Positions 50,205 through 60,086 are shown, numbered from the stretch's first letter. The stretch: DNA of 64,000 nucleotides from RUG11247 sp045649485 (GCA_045649485.1 JAZRPZ010000112.1:4286-68285); one strand, 5' to 3'. Program-made: numbers and translations. The notes: generated by a model not told the origin, from the sequence alone.

Positions 50205-50978
50205 TTATTTGCGGACGCCGCGTATTTTGCCGATGAGGTAATATACACCGTAGAAGCCCGCTATGTAGATTATGAAAAGCGCCACAACGCTCAGCGGATA
50301 AAGCACCTTGCTGCCGTCCACAAGGCGGTAGATTATATCATAAGGAGTACCGTCGCCGCCCATAAGGAACATGTAGTTATAATCCAGCAGCACATTTGCC
50401 GCATACGCAGCAATGCAGAACGAAAGCAGAATCGCAAAGGTAATGCCGATGTTCTTACGCTTCATGCTCGTCATGCCGGATATCATTATGTACAGGGAAG
50501 AAAATCCGCTTATGGCATGGGTAACACCGGAGACCACATTGTCAAAAGAAAGCACGGGATAGCAGCTGTAATTCTGTCCGGCGAAATAGGTGCCCATCAC
50601 AGCGCCCAGTATACCGAAAATGCTTACGAAATCCAGCGCGGATTCCTTTATCCTGCCCTTGGAGAATGCGGCAAGCGGCACGGTTATCAGCTGTATGCTG
50701 CAAAGGAAGAGCGGCAGGTCGTTAAGAAAGTGCAGCGGGTCTTCGGTAACAAAGCTCAGCATGACTATCTTGAAAATCTCAAAAGAATCCAGCAGTATTG
50801 CCGCATATACCAGTACTCGGTTCTTTACAGCTTCTTCCCTGCCTCTGTTCTTTACTCCGAAATATACAGCCAGGATTATCATTATAAGCATCAAAAGAGA
50901 GACAAAGGAAAGATGCTGCCAGGACATGTAACCCTCGGGTATGCGCTGATATCCGCCGAAACCAAAGAATTCCTTCAT
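50205..50978 (-). CDS. YwaF family integral membrane protein (TIGR02206)
   Basis: 257 residues with about seven membrane helices. The NDLPLFLCSIQLIT block and the HAISGFSSLYIM segment match YwaF-type proteins of Firmicutes. The role of the family is unknown. The start has only a weak GGTGAAG before it. Confidence 0.8.
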   Translation of the reverse strand: MKEFFGFGGYQRIPEGYMSWQHLSFVSLLMLIMIILAVYFGVKNRGREEAVKNRVLVYAAILLDSFEIFKIVMLSFVTEDPLHFLNDLPLFLCSIQLITVPLAAFSKGRIKESALDFVSIFGILGAVMGTYFAGQNYSCYPVLSFDNVVSGVTHAISGFSSLYIMISGMTSMKRKNIGITFAILLSFCIAAYAANVLLDYNYMFLMGGDGTPYDIIYRLVDGSKVLYPLSVVALFIIYIAGFYGVYYLIGKIRGVRK

Positions 50979-51057
50979 ATATCTTCACCATTCGTAATGT
51001 ACTGAAAAAAGCCTCACATATTATACACCGAACTCTTCTTCAGGTAAATAAAAAATC

Positions 51058-51091
51058 AGCGACTCCCGAAGTATTAACAGCGGGAGTCGCT
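51058..51091. terminator. Terminator, bidirectional
   Basis: AGCGACTCCCG (51058-51068) pairs with CGGGAGTCGCT (51081-51091), T-tracts on both sides. Confidence 0.85.
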
Positions 51092-51100
51092 TTTATTTAC

Positions 51101-52018
51101 TTATGCATTGCGCTTTGCTTCTGCCTTCTTCAGCAGATTCCAGTAATTCAGACCGGCGATATTTTCGATGGTATCTTCGCTGTAACCGTGAGCGCGCATC
51201 ATTTCGATCACTGCAGGGAAATCGGCGGGAGTAGCCAGTCCTTCGGGCCAGGAATCGATGCCGTCAAAGTCGGAACCGAAGCCCAGAATCTTTTCGCCGC
51301 CCATTTCGCAGATGGCGTCGATATGACGGAATACATCGTTGAGGTCGGACTTGCCGCGGCGATTGAGGAATGCAGTATAGAAATTGATACCGATAAAGCC
51401 GCCCTTTTCGATAATGGCGCGCACCTGTTCCTTGCGCAGGTTGCGGTGCACGGGGCACAGCCAGCGGCAGTTGGAATGGCTTGCCACAGGGGGCAGTTCC
51501 ATATTATCCACGATATCCCAGAATCCATCCTCATTCAGATGGGAAACGTCTGCCAGAATGCCGCGCTTATCCATCTCCTTCAGAAGTTCCATGCCGAAGG
51601 GCTTGATATGACCCTTAGCGCCGTTGCGGGAAGGATGTGCGATCTCATTTTCGTGATTCCAGGTCAGCGCGATAAGGCGCAGACGTGCTGCCTTGTCGAA
51701 TTCGTCCAGCTTTTCCATGGAACCAACCAGCATCTCGCCGCCTTCAATGGAGATGACGCCCTTGGGAGAAGTGGGGATCTCATCGGGCAGGTCGCCGGTG
51801 TATATCTCAACGCCCAGCTTATCTATGGCGTTTATCATGGCGATGCCGTCTTCGTAGGGAGTGCCCGCGGGACCCTTTCCGCCGGCAAACATGGCAAAGG
51901 TCTGAATGCCAACGCCGCCTGCAGCCAGTCTTTCGGGAGTAACGCAGCACTCGTTAACGGATTTTCCGCCAACACCCACAGCTCTCAGCGTATCGCAATG
52001 TGCATCGGTAATAAACAT
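51101..52018 (-). CDS. Membrane (renal-type) dipeptidase, family M19
   Basis: 305 residues. ITDAHCDTLR is the first metal motif, ISIEGGEML supplies the bridging Glu, DVSHLN and VASHSNCR the His ligands, and GFGSDFDGI the Asp. M19 enzymes hydrolyse dipeptides, including some D-residues; bacterial ones are cytosolic. CGGAGGG lies about 8 nt before the ATG. It is third of three co-directional genes (MBL hydrolase, GH127-like, dipeptidase) with gaps of 17 and 35 nt. Confidence 0.9.
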   Translation of the reverse strand: MFITDAHCDTLRAVGVGGKSVNECCVTPERLAAGGVGIQTFAMFAGGKGPAGTPYEDGIAMINAIDKLGVEIYTGDLPDEIPTSPKGVISIEGGEMLVGSMEKLDEFDKAARLRLIALTWNHENEIAHPSRNGAKGHIKPFGMELLKEMDKRGILADVSHLNEDGFWDIVDNMELPPVASHSNCRWLCPVHRNLRKEQVRAIIEKGGFIGINFYTAFLNRRGKSDLNDVFRHIDAICEMGGEKILGFGSDFDGIDSWPEGLATPADFPAVIEMMRAHGYSEDTIENIAGLNYWNLLKKAEAKRNA

Positions 52019-52053
52019 GATATTTCCCTCCGTATCGGTCAGATTATTCAGTC

Positions 52054-53550
52054 TCAGTCAAACAGCACCTGTACCCTGGAAGCGTTGATTTCCGCTTCGC
52101 TCATGAGGTAATGGTCTGCGATATACATATAGTCTTCGGCGCCGTTCAGCTTGCCCAGCATACTGTCGCCCTTCATCACGCGGCGGCCGTCCTTATATTC
52201 GGGCACGTCGTATTCAAAGGCGATCTTTCCGCCCCTGGCAGGAACGGTGTATTCGGCATATCTCTCATTGGCGCCGCTCCACTTGGGCATAAGCACCTTC
52301 AGAGTTATGCTGCGTACGGCGGTATTTTCCTCAACGATAAATTCTGCCTTGCCGTTTCGGATGTCGGATTCCTGACGGATGCGCAGAATGCCGCCGCCGA
52401 TCTCAAAGGAAGCTACGGAAGAGGACATCATGGGCACGGTAATGACATCGCCCTCGGTAATATAGCCGAAGGAAGCTGCCTTTTCCATACCCTCGCCGCC
52501 GCGCATGGTGCAGCACCAGCTGGCTTCGTAGGTACGCACGGTAAGTACATCACCGTTTTCACCCGCACCGGAGCAGGTATCGCAGCCCATGCCGCCGTTT
52601 GCGCGCTGAGAACGGCCCACGCCGTTTATCCATATGAGCCTTGCAAGGTCTGCATAGTCCGCATCATCGGTAAATTCATAGAGCTTCATGGCAACTATGA
52701 AAGAATCGATGATCGCGCAGGGCTCGGTCCACTCGGGACGTTCAAACCAGTTGTAATTGGCATAATTTGCGGTCATGCCGTACTTGAGATAGATATCGAA
52801 TATCTGCTTTGCGGAATCCAGATACTTCTCTTCGCCGGTAACGGCATACATCCTGAGTATGCCTCTGCAGCAGGAAAGGGTAGCATGGGTCTGCACCTTG
52901 GAACCCACAACGTCAATATTCATGAACTCGTTGTGCATTTCATTGAGCAGGCTGCCCAGACGCTCATCCTTCGTGATCTCATAAAGCTGGCTGAGTCCGT
53001 CCATGGGAATGAATGCGCAGCCGGTATCGGTGGAGATGTGCCAGCCGCGGACCACGCCCGCAATATTGCCGGCGAATTCGCCGCCGATCACGCGCTCCTC
53101 GAGCTTTATGGGATATGTATCGAACTTGCCCAGAGTGGGAAGGAAAAGATTTTCGAATATGGTCTTTGCCATATCAAGAGCCTTCTCTTCTCCGGAATAC
53201 ATATAGTATTCGCACAGACCGCGCAGCAGCCAGCCATGGCCCGAAAGCTGCTGTTCGTCGAATTCACCCTCGGGAAGTATGCCCTTCAGATAGCCCTTCT
53301 CGTTGAAGTCGCCTGCCAGCGCATCCACATTCGCCTTGAGATAAGGGGATTCAAAGCCCGTTACCCTCGAAAGCAGCGTCTGCGCGAGAATTGTGCGGCC
53401 TTCCCAGTCTCCGGGCCAGCCCTGTACATCACTGGTGAATATATTTTCCGGACGATACGCGGAATCGGTCATGCGTCCCGCCAGCAGTGCGGTACGCGCG
53501 CCGAGATCGCCCAGCGGTCTGATATTTTTGGAATCTATATATTTCTTCAT
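52054..53550 (-). CDS. GH127-like (DUF1680) glycosidase
   Basis: 498 residues, no signal peptide. An (alpha/alpha)6 barrel pattern is followed by a beta domain. QGWPGDWEGRTILAQTLLS and the later EASWCCTMRGGEGMEKA segment, with adjacent Cys and an upstream CDTC, resemble the zinc-cysteine site of GH127 beta-L-arabinofuranosidases. GAGGAG precedes the ATG. It probably trims imported arabinose-type oligosaccharides; the exact linkage is inference. Confidence 0.8.
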   Translation of the reverse strand: MKKYIDSKNIRPLGDLGARTALLAGRMTDSAYRPENIFTSDVQGWPGDWEGRTILAQTLLSRVTGFESPYLKANVDALAGDFNEKGYLKGILPEGEFDEQQLSGHGWLLRGLCEYYMYSGEEKALDMAKTIFENLFLPTLGKFDTYPIKLEERVIGGEFAGNIAGVVRGWHISTDTGCAFIPMDGLSQLYEITKDERLGSLLNEMHNEFMNIDVVGSKVQTHATLSCCRGILRMYAVTGEEKYLDSAKQIFDIYLKYGMTANYANYNWFERPEWTEPCAIIDSFIVAMKLYEFTDDADYADLARLIWINGVGRSQRANGGMGCDTCSGAGENGDVLTVRTYEASWCCTMRGGEGMEKAASFGYITEGDVITVPMMSSSVASFEIGGGILRIRQESDIRNGKAEFIVEENTAVRSITLKVLMPKWSGANERYAEYTVPARGGKIAFEYDVPEYKDGRRVMKGDSMLGKLNGAEDYMYIADHYLMSEAEINASRVQVLFD

Positions 53551-53567
53551 TTCAGGATCTCCTCATC

Positions 53568-54416
53568 TTATTCAACCGCATCGGGACGGAAAGTGATCAT
53601 AGTCTCGTTCTTCTTTACGGTAGCGCTGCCGCCGCCCATTCCGAACATGCCGCCGGGCTGTTCAATGGGGGTGTAAGTTCCGGCGATTATGCTCTCCAGG
53701 AGGAATATTGCATCATCCAGCACATTCGCTGCAAGAGGAGCGCCCAGCGCACGGAAATCGTGATGTCCGTTGTATATGCCGTCATACCTGTCCGACATAT
53801 CCTTCATGCGCTTGAGACCTTTCAACGCGTCGGATATCTTCACGTAATTGACATCTCCGGGCGCGGAACGCAGCAGCAGATTGCAGTTCAGCGCGTCGCC
53901 AGAAAACAGACAGCGGCTCTTATCATCCAGGAATATCATGGAACCGGGAGTATGTCCCGGACATTCATATGCCGTCACCCTGCGTCCGCCGAGATCGAAT
54001 ACCTGTCCTTCCGTCATGGGAATGCGCTCGATATCACCCTCGAATTCGACTATGTCGGTCTCGGGATCGTATGCATAATACCTGTCCGGAAACTTCTTCG
54101 GGAAGAAGGCCGAATAGCTCTTGCGCATTTCGATTCCGGCAGTAACGGAAAATCCTGCGAAATCCTTTTCGTTCATGTGATAGCATCCGAACTGACCTGC
54201 GCCGCCGGTATGGTCGCCGTGTCCGTGACTCATAACGACTGTGTAGGGTTTATCCGTCAGTTTTTCTATCATTGCCTTAAGGTCGCCTATTCCGATACCG
54301 GTATCTATCACCAGCGCGCGTTCATCGCCCACCAGCAGAAAGACGCTGCCCGTATCGAATATATCTATTTCGTATGTTCCTTCGGAAATCTGTACAACGG
54401 GGAAAAGTTCGGTCAT
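53568..54416 (-). CDS. Metallo-beta-lactamase-fold hydrolase
   Basis: About 282 residues. The MSHGHGDHTGG zinc motif (HxHxDH), ECPGHTPGSMIFLD, LFSGDAL and YNGHHD supply the zinc ligands in order. This is the glyoxalase II/lactonase-like branch. Start ATG 54416 with GGGAGG 8 nt before it; the longer frame crosses the promoter. First gene of the MBL-GH127-dipeptidase operon; a lactone or ester hydrolase role in sugar breakdown is inference. Confidence 0.85.
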   Translation of the reverse strand: MTELFPVVQISEGTYEIDIFDTGSVFLLVGDERALVIDTGIGIGDLKAMIEKLTDKPYTVVMSHGHGDHTGGAGQFGCYHMNEKDFAGFSVTAGIEMRKSYSAFFPKKFPDRYYAYDPETDIVEFEGDIERIPMTEGQVFDLGGRRVTAYECPGHTPGSMIFLDDKSRCLFSGDALNCNLLLRSAPGDVNYVKISDALKGLKRMKDMSDRYDGIYNGHHDFRALGAPLAANVLDDAIFLLESIIAGTYTPIEQPGGMFGMGGGSATVKKNETMITFRPDAVE

Positions 54417-54442
54417 ATGTATCGCCTCCCTATAATAAGAAA

Positions 54443-54508
54443 ATATTACACCAAACACGATGCCCGCGTCAATATACTCTTGACTTAATCTGCCGTGCAT
54501 GCTATATA
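54443..54508. promoter_or_regulatory. Divergent promoters
   Basis: Plus strand: TTGACT (54480-54485), 17 nt, TATATA (54503-54508) for the DUF6440 gene. Minus strand: TTGACG (54472-54467), 18 nt, TAATAT (54448-54443) for the MBL operon. The two -35 boxes are 7 nt apart. Confidence 0.65.
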
Positions 54509-54548
54509 AATATCAAGATATTGCGCAAAAAGAAAGGAGCGGCAATCC

Positions 54549-54731
54549 ATGGCAAAAAATGACCGATTCGAGAAAGTATATTCCCAGGGCGCATTCACCA
54601 CTGTGGAGATATGGGTAGATAAGGAGACCGGCGTAAACTACCTCTTCCGTCAGAGCGGCTACGCAGGCGGCATGACTCCCCTGCTGGATAAAGACGGAAA
54701 ACCCGTTGTGACCAAGTCCTACGAAAACTAA
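54549..54731 (+). CDS. Small DUF6440-type protein
   Basis: 60 residues. RFEKVYSQG, IWVDKETGVNYLF, GGMTPLLDKDGKP match the small clostridial DUF6440 family, one compact beta-rich domain of unknown function. AAAGGAG precedes the ATG. Stand-alone gene with its own promoter and terminator. Confidence 0.8.
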   Translation: MAKNDRFEKVYSQGAFTTVEIWVDKETGVNYLFRQSGYAGGMTPLLDKDGKPVVTKSYEN

Positions 54732-54736
54732 AAAGA

Positions 54737-54760
54737 CTCCCCTTGAATGGGGAGCCTTTT
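54737..54760. terminator. Bidirectional terminator
   Basis: CTCCCC (54737-54742) pairs with GGGGAG (54749-54754), flanked by AAAAAG and CTTTTTT. Confidence 0.75.
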
Positions 54761-56014
54761 TTATTTTGCTACCGGTATTGAATCCAGCGGAAGCGTAGCG
54801 CTGTCGAAGCGATGATATCCGGTCCACAGATATCTCACTTCACCGTTGTAATTTATCTCTACTTCTACCCACCAGATATCGTTGCTTGCGTCCCATGCGC
54901 GGCTCAGCACCTTCACATACTGACCGCTGAGCTTATATGTGCCTCCTTCCGCATATTTCGTGGAAGGACCCGTGCGGGTGGATATATTCTTCACAGCAAG
55001 TCCCCATACTCCGTCAAAGGTCTGCATGCCGCCGGAAGAAGCCGTGTTATCCGATATCGGTATGGATTCAAGCGGCAGAGTAGTACTGTCGAAACGATGG
55101 TAGCCCGTCCACAGATATCTCACTTCGCCATTGTAATGTATCTCTACCTCTACCCACCAGATATCGTTGTTTGCGTCCCACGCCCGGCTCAGTACCCTGA
55201 CATACTGACCGCTGAGCTTATATGTGCCTCCTTCCGCATATTTCGTGGAAGGACCTGTTCGGGTGGATATATTCTTCACAGCAAGTCCCCATAATTCAGC
55301 CGGCACTTCCTCATATGTATCTTCATATTCGCCCGTGCCATCAGCATTCACATACTGAAGCTTCGGCAGATACCGAAGAACATCGGTGTCATAAACAGGA
55401 TTATAGGAAACATCAATATACACAAGTTCAGAAAGCTGCCAAAGGTCATCGATACAGGTAATGTTATTGCCGGAAACATCCAGATACTTCAGCCCGCGCT
55501 GCATGGCCAGCGGTGATATATCATAAATGCCGCAGTTCCTGACGGTCAGGCTTTCAAGGCCCCTGTTTCTTCCGCCGCCGATGCCTTCAAGACTTTCAAG
55601 CGCGCAATCTTCTATGTGCAGATTCTTCAGCCCGTAGAATCCGTTGACGAAATAACTGTCATCGACAGGCGAAGCGATAATCGTTATCGTTTCGAGAGTA
55701 TTCATCGTTCCGAGGCGGCTGAAATCATTAACCACAGTATGATCAAATGTTATCGCCGTGATATTCCTGCAGTTCAGTATATCGTATACCTGTTCTACGG
55801 AAACGTATTCGAAATACAGATATTCAACCGAATCAAGATCCGACAGATATACGGGTCCCTTGTCTCTGCCAAGCTGCGCACGTACCGCCTTTTCAACTTC
55901 TTTATCCACAAACGCGTACTTTCTGTCTCCCACGCTCATGGCAAACGCACTGCCGCACAACATCAGCATTACCGCCGCAAGCATAAACGCCGCAATTCTC
56001 ATCATCTTATTCAC
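54761..56014 (-). CDS. Exported LRR protein with two C-terminal SH3b domains
   Basis: About 417 residues. Start taken as GTG 56014 (AGGGG 7 nt upstream); ATG 56005 is the alternative. Signal peptide MMRIAAFMLAAVMLMLCGSAFA, SDS22-like leucine-rich repeats at about 60-240 (LKYLDVSGNNIT, LVYIDVSYNPV), then two nearly identical SH3_3 domains each starting WGLAVKNISTRTGPSTKYAEG. Such SH3b domains usually bind cell-wall peptides, so the protein probably sits in the wall. It is divergent from the SipL-like spore gene. The frame continues upstream antisense to that gene, but this part has no start signals. Confidence 0.82.
   Translation of the reverse strand: MNKMMRIAAFMLAAVMLMLCGSAFAMSVGDRKYAFVDKEVEKAVRAQLGRDKGPVYLSDLDSVEYLYFEYVSVEQVYDILNCRNITAITFDHTVVNDFSRLGTMNTLETITIIASPVDDSYFVNGFYGLKNLHIEDCALESLEGIGGGRNRGLESLTVRNCGIYDISPLAMQRGLKYLDVSGNNITCIDDLWQLSELVYIDVSYNPVYDTDVLRYLPKLQYVNADGTGEYEDTYEEVPAELWGLAVKNISTRTGPSTKYAEGGTYKLSGQYVRVLSRAWDANNDIWWVEVEIHYNGEVRYLWTGYHRFDSTTLPLESIPISDNTASSGGMQTFDGVWGLAVKNISTRTGPSTKYAEGGTYKLSGQYVKVLSRAWDASNDIWWVEVEINYNGEVRYLWTGYHRFDSATLPLDSIPVAK
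54770..55300 (-). repeat. Recent tandem duplication of the SH3b-coding segment
   Basis: Two units of 285 bp: for instance GATATATTCTTCACAGCAAG begins at 54981 and again at 55266, and the two domains differ at only a handful of residues. The low divergence suggests recent duplication or gene conversion. Confidence 0.85.
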
Positions 56015-56128
56015 AACAGATCCCCTTCCCCCTGCATTATTTATCGGCCGCATGATTTGCCGCCGTGCTACCTTTCCCATTTCCGGCATAACATCAAGGG
56101 AAAGACAGGGCATCATGGAGGTAATCAT

Positions 56129-57643
56129 ATGGCATTTGAAACAAAAAAACAGACCGTAGAAACCGAGGTTTGTATAGGCAGCGGCACATCCCAGGCACTT
56201 GCCCGTGCCGAAACGCTTGTACCCGGCGCAGGTCGCGAAACTATAGATGTACTGCTTGCGGACGCGCTTGCCGCCGTGGATTCCGTAGAATCGCAGACAG
56301 ACAGGCTCGTAGTCGAAGGCACCGTGCGCTGTCAGGCGGCATACCGTCAGGGCAGCGAAAGCACGCTGCGTTCGGTGGAGGCGCAGACACGCATTTCTCA
56401 GGTATTTGATATGCCCGGCGCATCTCCCGGAATGACCGTCCGCGCATGCTGCAGCGTTGAACATGTTGACGCACGATATGAAAACGGTCACATGGTATTT
56501 CTGGTAACCGTGAGTGTGTCCGCGCAGGCATTCAGACTTTCACCCGTTGAGGTAATTACAGGCATCGATTCTTCCGGCTCGGCCGAGACCCGATTTGAAG
56601 AGATATGTACCTGCCGCATAACCGCCGAAACAGCCGCCATGCACTCGCTGCGTCAGGAAACCACCCTGCCCGCCGCACTGGATGCGCGCACTTCGCTCAT
56701 GGAATGGGGCGAAGTATGGGTCGAAAGCTGGGAAAGCGATTTGGGCGGCATACGGGTGAAGGGACGGCTCAATACCGAGACCCTCATATCAAGCGGCATC
56801 GAGGGACATCCCGCAGCTTCGGTACGCAATATATTTGACTTTGAACAATTGGCAGAAGTTCCCGAATGGCTGGCAAATGACGTATGCGCCGAGGCTGAAT
56901 TAAAGAATATATCCACCCGTGTGGAGCAGGGCGGCGAACGCGAGGATTCCGTGCTCATAACCGAAGCAGAAATTGCCGTACGGGTGACATCCATGGGCAA
57001 GGATCGCGTTACCGTACTTTCGGACGCCTACACCACTTCCGGAAATCAACTGGATATCGCTGCCGAAGAGTACGGGCTGTGCAGCGATATACGCTGCGCA
57101 AAGCTTACCGAAAGCATCAAAGGCACCCTGCTGCTCAGCGAAAACGTACCCGGCGTCGGCAGCGTGACAGCCGTATCGGTACATCCCAACATAAGCGGTA
57201 TAAGCGGCGAAGGCGAAAGCATAATAGAGGGCGTAATCGAAGCCACGGTCTTATACATGCCGGGCGGCAGCGATATACCCGCATCCGCACGCAGCGAAAT
57301 GCCCTTTACCATTAAAATACCCGGCGCCGGTGATTGCAGCATGGTCTCTGTAAGGGTACTCAGTGCCGAAGCAAGCACGCTGATGAGCGACCGCGTGGAA
57401 TTGAAATGCTCGCTCGGCATAACCATATTCAGCCGCGACGAAACCGAAGCCACATTGGCAATCGACGTATCAGAAGGCGAATCCGTAAAAAAACGTCCCG
57501 GAATAATCATCGTATGGCCTTCCGCAGACGATTCCGTATGGAACATTGCCAAACGATACCGCACTGCACCGTCTGAAATCAAAAAGATAAACGGCGGCAG
57601 CGAATCTCTGGAAATCGGAAAATCGCTCATAATAAAAATATGA
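56129..57643 (+). CDS. SipL-like spore protein: DUF3794 repeats plus LysM
   Basis: About 504 residues. Three DUF3794 (SPOCS) domains at about 10-130, 140-290 and 300-430 (DRLVVEGTVRCQAAY, GGIRVKGRLNTETL, IIEGVIEATVLYM mark similar strands), and a C-terminal LysM (DDSVWNIAKRYRTAPSEIKKIN). Clostridioides difficile SipL of this build binds SpoIVA and is needed for coat and cortex assembly. GGAGG lies 7 nt before ATG 56129; the upstream frame lacks signals. Confidence 0.88.
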   Translation: MAFETKKQTVETEVCIGSGTSQALARAETLVPGAGRETIDVLLADALAAVDSVESQTDRLVVEGTVRCQAAYRQGSESTLRSVEAQTRISQVFDMPGASPGMTVRACCSVEHVDARYENGHMVFLVTVSVSAQAFRLSPVEVITGIDSSGSAETRFEEICTCRITAETAAMHSLRQETTLPAALDARTSLMEWGEVWVESWESDLGGIRVKGRLNTETLISSGIEGHPAASVRNIFDFEQLAEVPEWLANDVCAEAELKNISTRVEQGGEREDSVLITEAEIAVRVTSMGKDRVTVLSDAYTTSGNQLDIAAEEYGLCSDIRCAKLTESIKGTLLLSENVPGVGSVTAVSVHPNISGISGEGESIIEGVIEATVLYMPGGSDIPASARSEMPFTIKIPGAGDCSMVSVRVLSAEASTLMSDRVELKCSLGITIFSRDETEATLAIDVSEGESVKKRPGIIIVWPSADDSVWNIAKRYRTAPSEIKKINGGSESLEIGKSLIIKI

Positions 57644-57654
57644 TCACATAAAAA

Positions 57655-57681
57655 CGTACCCGCCTTAAAACGGCGGGTACG
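57655..57681 (-). terminator. Terminator of thrC-thrB
   Basis: CGTACCCGCC (57655-57664) pairs with GGCGGGTACG (57672-57681). On the minus strand TTTTTATG follows. Confidence 0.88.
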
Positions 57682-57696
57682 CTCAGGTACAGATAT

Positions 57697-58593
57697 TCAG
57701 ATAACGCGCGCGCCTGCACGGTCGCAGTCCAGCATATAGCAGTTCCACTCATTCTCAAGGGCGGAAAGCACACGATTCATGCGGGTAACAAAGCCTTCTG
57801 CTTCGGTATCCTGCACGACGCACAGTATGGTGGGACCAGAACCGGAGATGACAACACCGTCCGCGCCCGCATCAATGGCACGTGTGCGTATAAGCTCATA
57901 GCCCTTGATAAGCTTTGCACGGCTGGGCTGATGCAGCCTGTCATCAAGCGCTGCGGCTATGAGCTTGGAATCGCCCGTCTCAAATGCACGGGGAAGCAGG
58001 GACAGGCGGCTCAGGTTGAACACCGCATCCTTGAAAGAGACCTCTGTCGGCAGCGCCTTACGGGCTTCTGCTGTGGAAACGGGGAAATCGGGCACCAGCG
58101 CCACGAATTTCAGACTGTCGGAAACATCATAGTGAGCGGATACGGGCAACTGACCTTTGTCGGCAACTGAAGCGCACAGACCACCGTATATCGCAGGAGC
58201 AAGGTTATCGGGATGTCCCTCAATATTTGTAGTTATCGCAAGCAGCTGCTGTTTGGAGAGAGGGCATCCATATATCTCGTTTGCTGCAAAAGCGCCGGCA
58301 ACGAGCATTACTGCCGAGGAACCCAGACCGCGCGCAACAGGGATATCGGAATCTATTTCTATCTCCAGACCACGGTGTCCCACTCCGATGAAGTCTTCCA
58401 CCGCGCGGAAAGCCTGCGCAGCCATGTTGTCTTCACCGCGGAATTCTTCAGGACAGCCCCTGATAGAAAGACCGTTATCGGTAGCGCGGAAGTTGGCATA
58501 GCAATACATATTGAGGGCAATGCCCATGGTATCGAAACCTGCGCCCAGGTTTGCGGATGTCGCAGGCACTTTGAGCCTTATCTTCTGATTCAT
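57697..58593 (-). CDS. thrB: Homoserine kinase
   Basis: About 298 residues, GHMP kinase. VPATSANLGAGFDTMG, VARGLGSSAVMLVAG (ATP loop) and VVISGSGPTILC near the end are the three GHMP motifs. It phosphorylates homoserine for thrC. AAAGGACAG precedes ATG 58593, 14 nt after the thrC stop. Confidence 0.95.
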   Translation of the reverse strand: MNQKIRLKVPATSANLGAGFDTMGIALNMYCYANFRATDNGLSIRGCPEEFRGEDNMAAQAFRAVEDFIGVGHRGLEIEIDSDIPVARGLGSSAVMLVAGAFAANEIYGCPLSKQQLLAITTNIEGHPDNLAPAIYGGLCASVADKGQLPVSAHYDVSDSLKFVALVPDFPVSTAEARKALPTEVSFKDAVFNLSRLSLLPRAFETGDSKLIAAALDDRLHQPSRAKLIKGYELIRTRAIDAGADGVVISGSGPTILCVVQDTEAEGFVTRMNRVLSALENEWNCYMLDCDRAGARVI

Positions 58594-58607
58594 AGCAATC
58601 TGTCCTT

Positions 58608-60071
58608 TCAAGCCTCGGCGTAGTCACTCAGACCGCACACGTCCACAACATCTTTATGTATTTCTTCCATTCCCCTCAGGGATTCGAGATTTGCAGGCAC
58701 GGGCACGCCTGTTATTGCATTCAGCTTATCGAGCGCGTCAAATCCGGTATATCCCTCTTCACCCAGTGCACAGAGCACATCTCCGGCAAATTTATAGGGA
58801 GATGCGGTGGAAAGCACCACCATGGGACGCTTGTCGCCGGTATTCCCGATATATTCCTTTGCAACTGCCGCGCCGACAGCAGTGTGGGTATCGATAAGAT
58901 AACCGTCGTTTTTCCATGTGTCGTTTATTGCCTTGAACGCAGCTTCGTCATCTGCGCATCCGGCAGCGAAATCATTGCGGAAGGCTTCCATCAGCTTTTC
59001 GGGGGCGGTATACACGCCCTCGGTATTGAGCTTCTGCATAAGTTCCTTCACAAGGCCGCAATCGCCGCCGCTCATAAGATGCAGGCACCTTTCCAGATTG
59101 CTGGATACCAGAATATCCATGGAAGGCGAGGCAGTCTTGAAAAATTCCCTGCGGCGGTCGTAAACGCCGGTGTTGATAAAATCGGTGAGGACATTGTTCC
59201 TGTTGGACGCACAGATAAGCTTGCCTACGGGCAGACCCATCATGCGCGCATACTGACCTGCCAGAATATCGCCGAAATTACCGGTGGGCACGGCAAAATT
59301 CACCTCGTCGCCCATCTTTATATCCCCGGCTTTCACAAGGTCGATATAACTCTTGAAATAATAGGCTACCTGCGGCGCAAGGCGGCCCAGATTTATAGAA
59401 TTTGCACTGGAAAGACGTACACCCTTTTCATTCAGCCTTTCGTTAAGCGCAGCGTCGCCGAATACCCTCTTGACGCCTGTCTGCGCATCGTCGAAATTTC
59501 CGCGCACAGCGCAAACACGCACGTTTTTGCCCTGCTGAGTGCACATCTGACGGCGCTGTATCTCGCTGACTCCGCCGTAAGGATAGAAAACGGTAATGGA
59601 AGTGCCGGGCACATCGGCAAATCCTGCAAGGGCTGCCTTGCCGGTGTCACCGCTTGTTGCGGTAAGTATACGTATCTCATCATCGACGCCTTCGTTTTTT
59701 ACGGCGCGGGTAATGAAATAGGGCAGAAGTGAAAGCGCCACATCTTTGAATGCGGAAGTGGGACCGCGGAAAAGTTCAAGGAAATACATGTCCCCCGCCT
59801 TCACGGTGAGAGTTACTTCTTCGGTCTCAAAGCGTCCGAGATAGCCCTTTTTTACTATCTCCAGCATTTCTCCGGGAGCATAACCGTCCAGTATATTTTC
59901 CAGAATGTGGGCAAACAGCTCATGGGCAGACATTTCCATAAGCGCGTTCAGGTCAATTTTGTTGAAGCTTTCGGGCACATACAGGCCTCCGTCGGGAGAA
60001 ATTCCGCGAAGAATCGCTGCATCCGCAGTTGCCGATATTGCCGCATCACGCGTGCTGTGGTATAATTTCAT
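58608..60071 (-). CDS. thrC: Threonine synthase
   Basis: 487 residues. The PLP lysine is in GPTSAFKDVALSLLPY, and ATSGDTGKAALAGF binds the cofactor phosphate. The length and the MKLYHSTRD start fit the long class of threonine synthases. AAAGGAG lies 9-10 nt before the ATG. First gene of thrC-thrB, divergent from hom-asd, so the whole homoserine-to-threonine branch is clustered. Confidence 0.95.
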   Translation of the reverse strand: MKLYHSTRDAAISATADAAILRGISPDGGLYVPESFNKIDLNALMEMSAHELFAHILENILDGYAPGEMLEIVKKGYLGRFETEEVTLTVKAGDMYFLELFRGPTSAFKDVALSLLPYFITRAVKNEGVDDEIRILTATSGDTGKAALAGFADVPGTSITVFYPYGGVSEIQRRQMCTQQGKNVRVCAVRGNFDDAQTGVKRVFGDAALNERLNEKGVRLSSANSINLGRLAPQVAYYFKSYIDLVKAGDIKMGDEVNFAVPTGNFGDILAGQYARMMGLPVGKLICASNRNNVLTDFINTGVYDRRREFFKTASPSMDILVSSNLERCLHLMSGGDCGLVKELMQKLNTEGVYTAPEKLMEAFRNDFAAGCADDEAAFKAINDTWKNDGYLIDTHTAVGAAVAKEYIGNTGDKRPMVVLSTASPYKFAGDVLCALGEEGYTGFDALDKLNAITGVPVPANLESLRGMEEIHKDVVDVCGLSDYAEA

Positions 60072-60086
60072 TTAACGTTTACTCCT

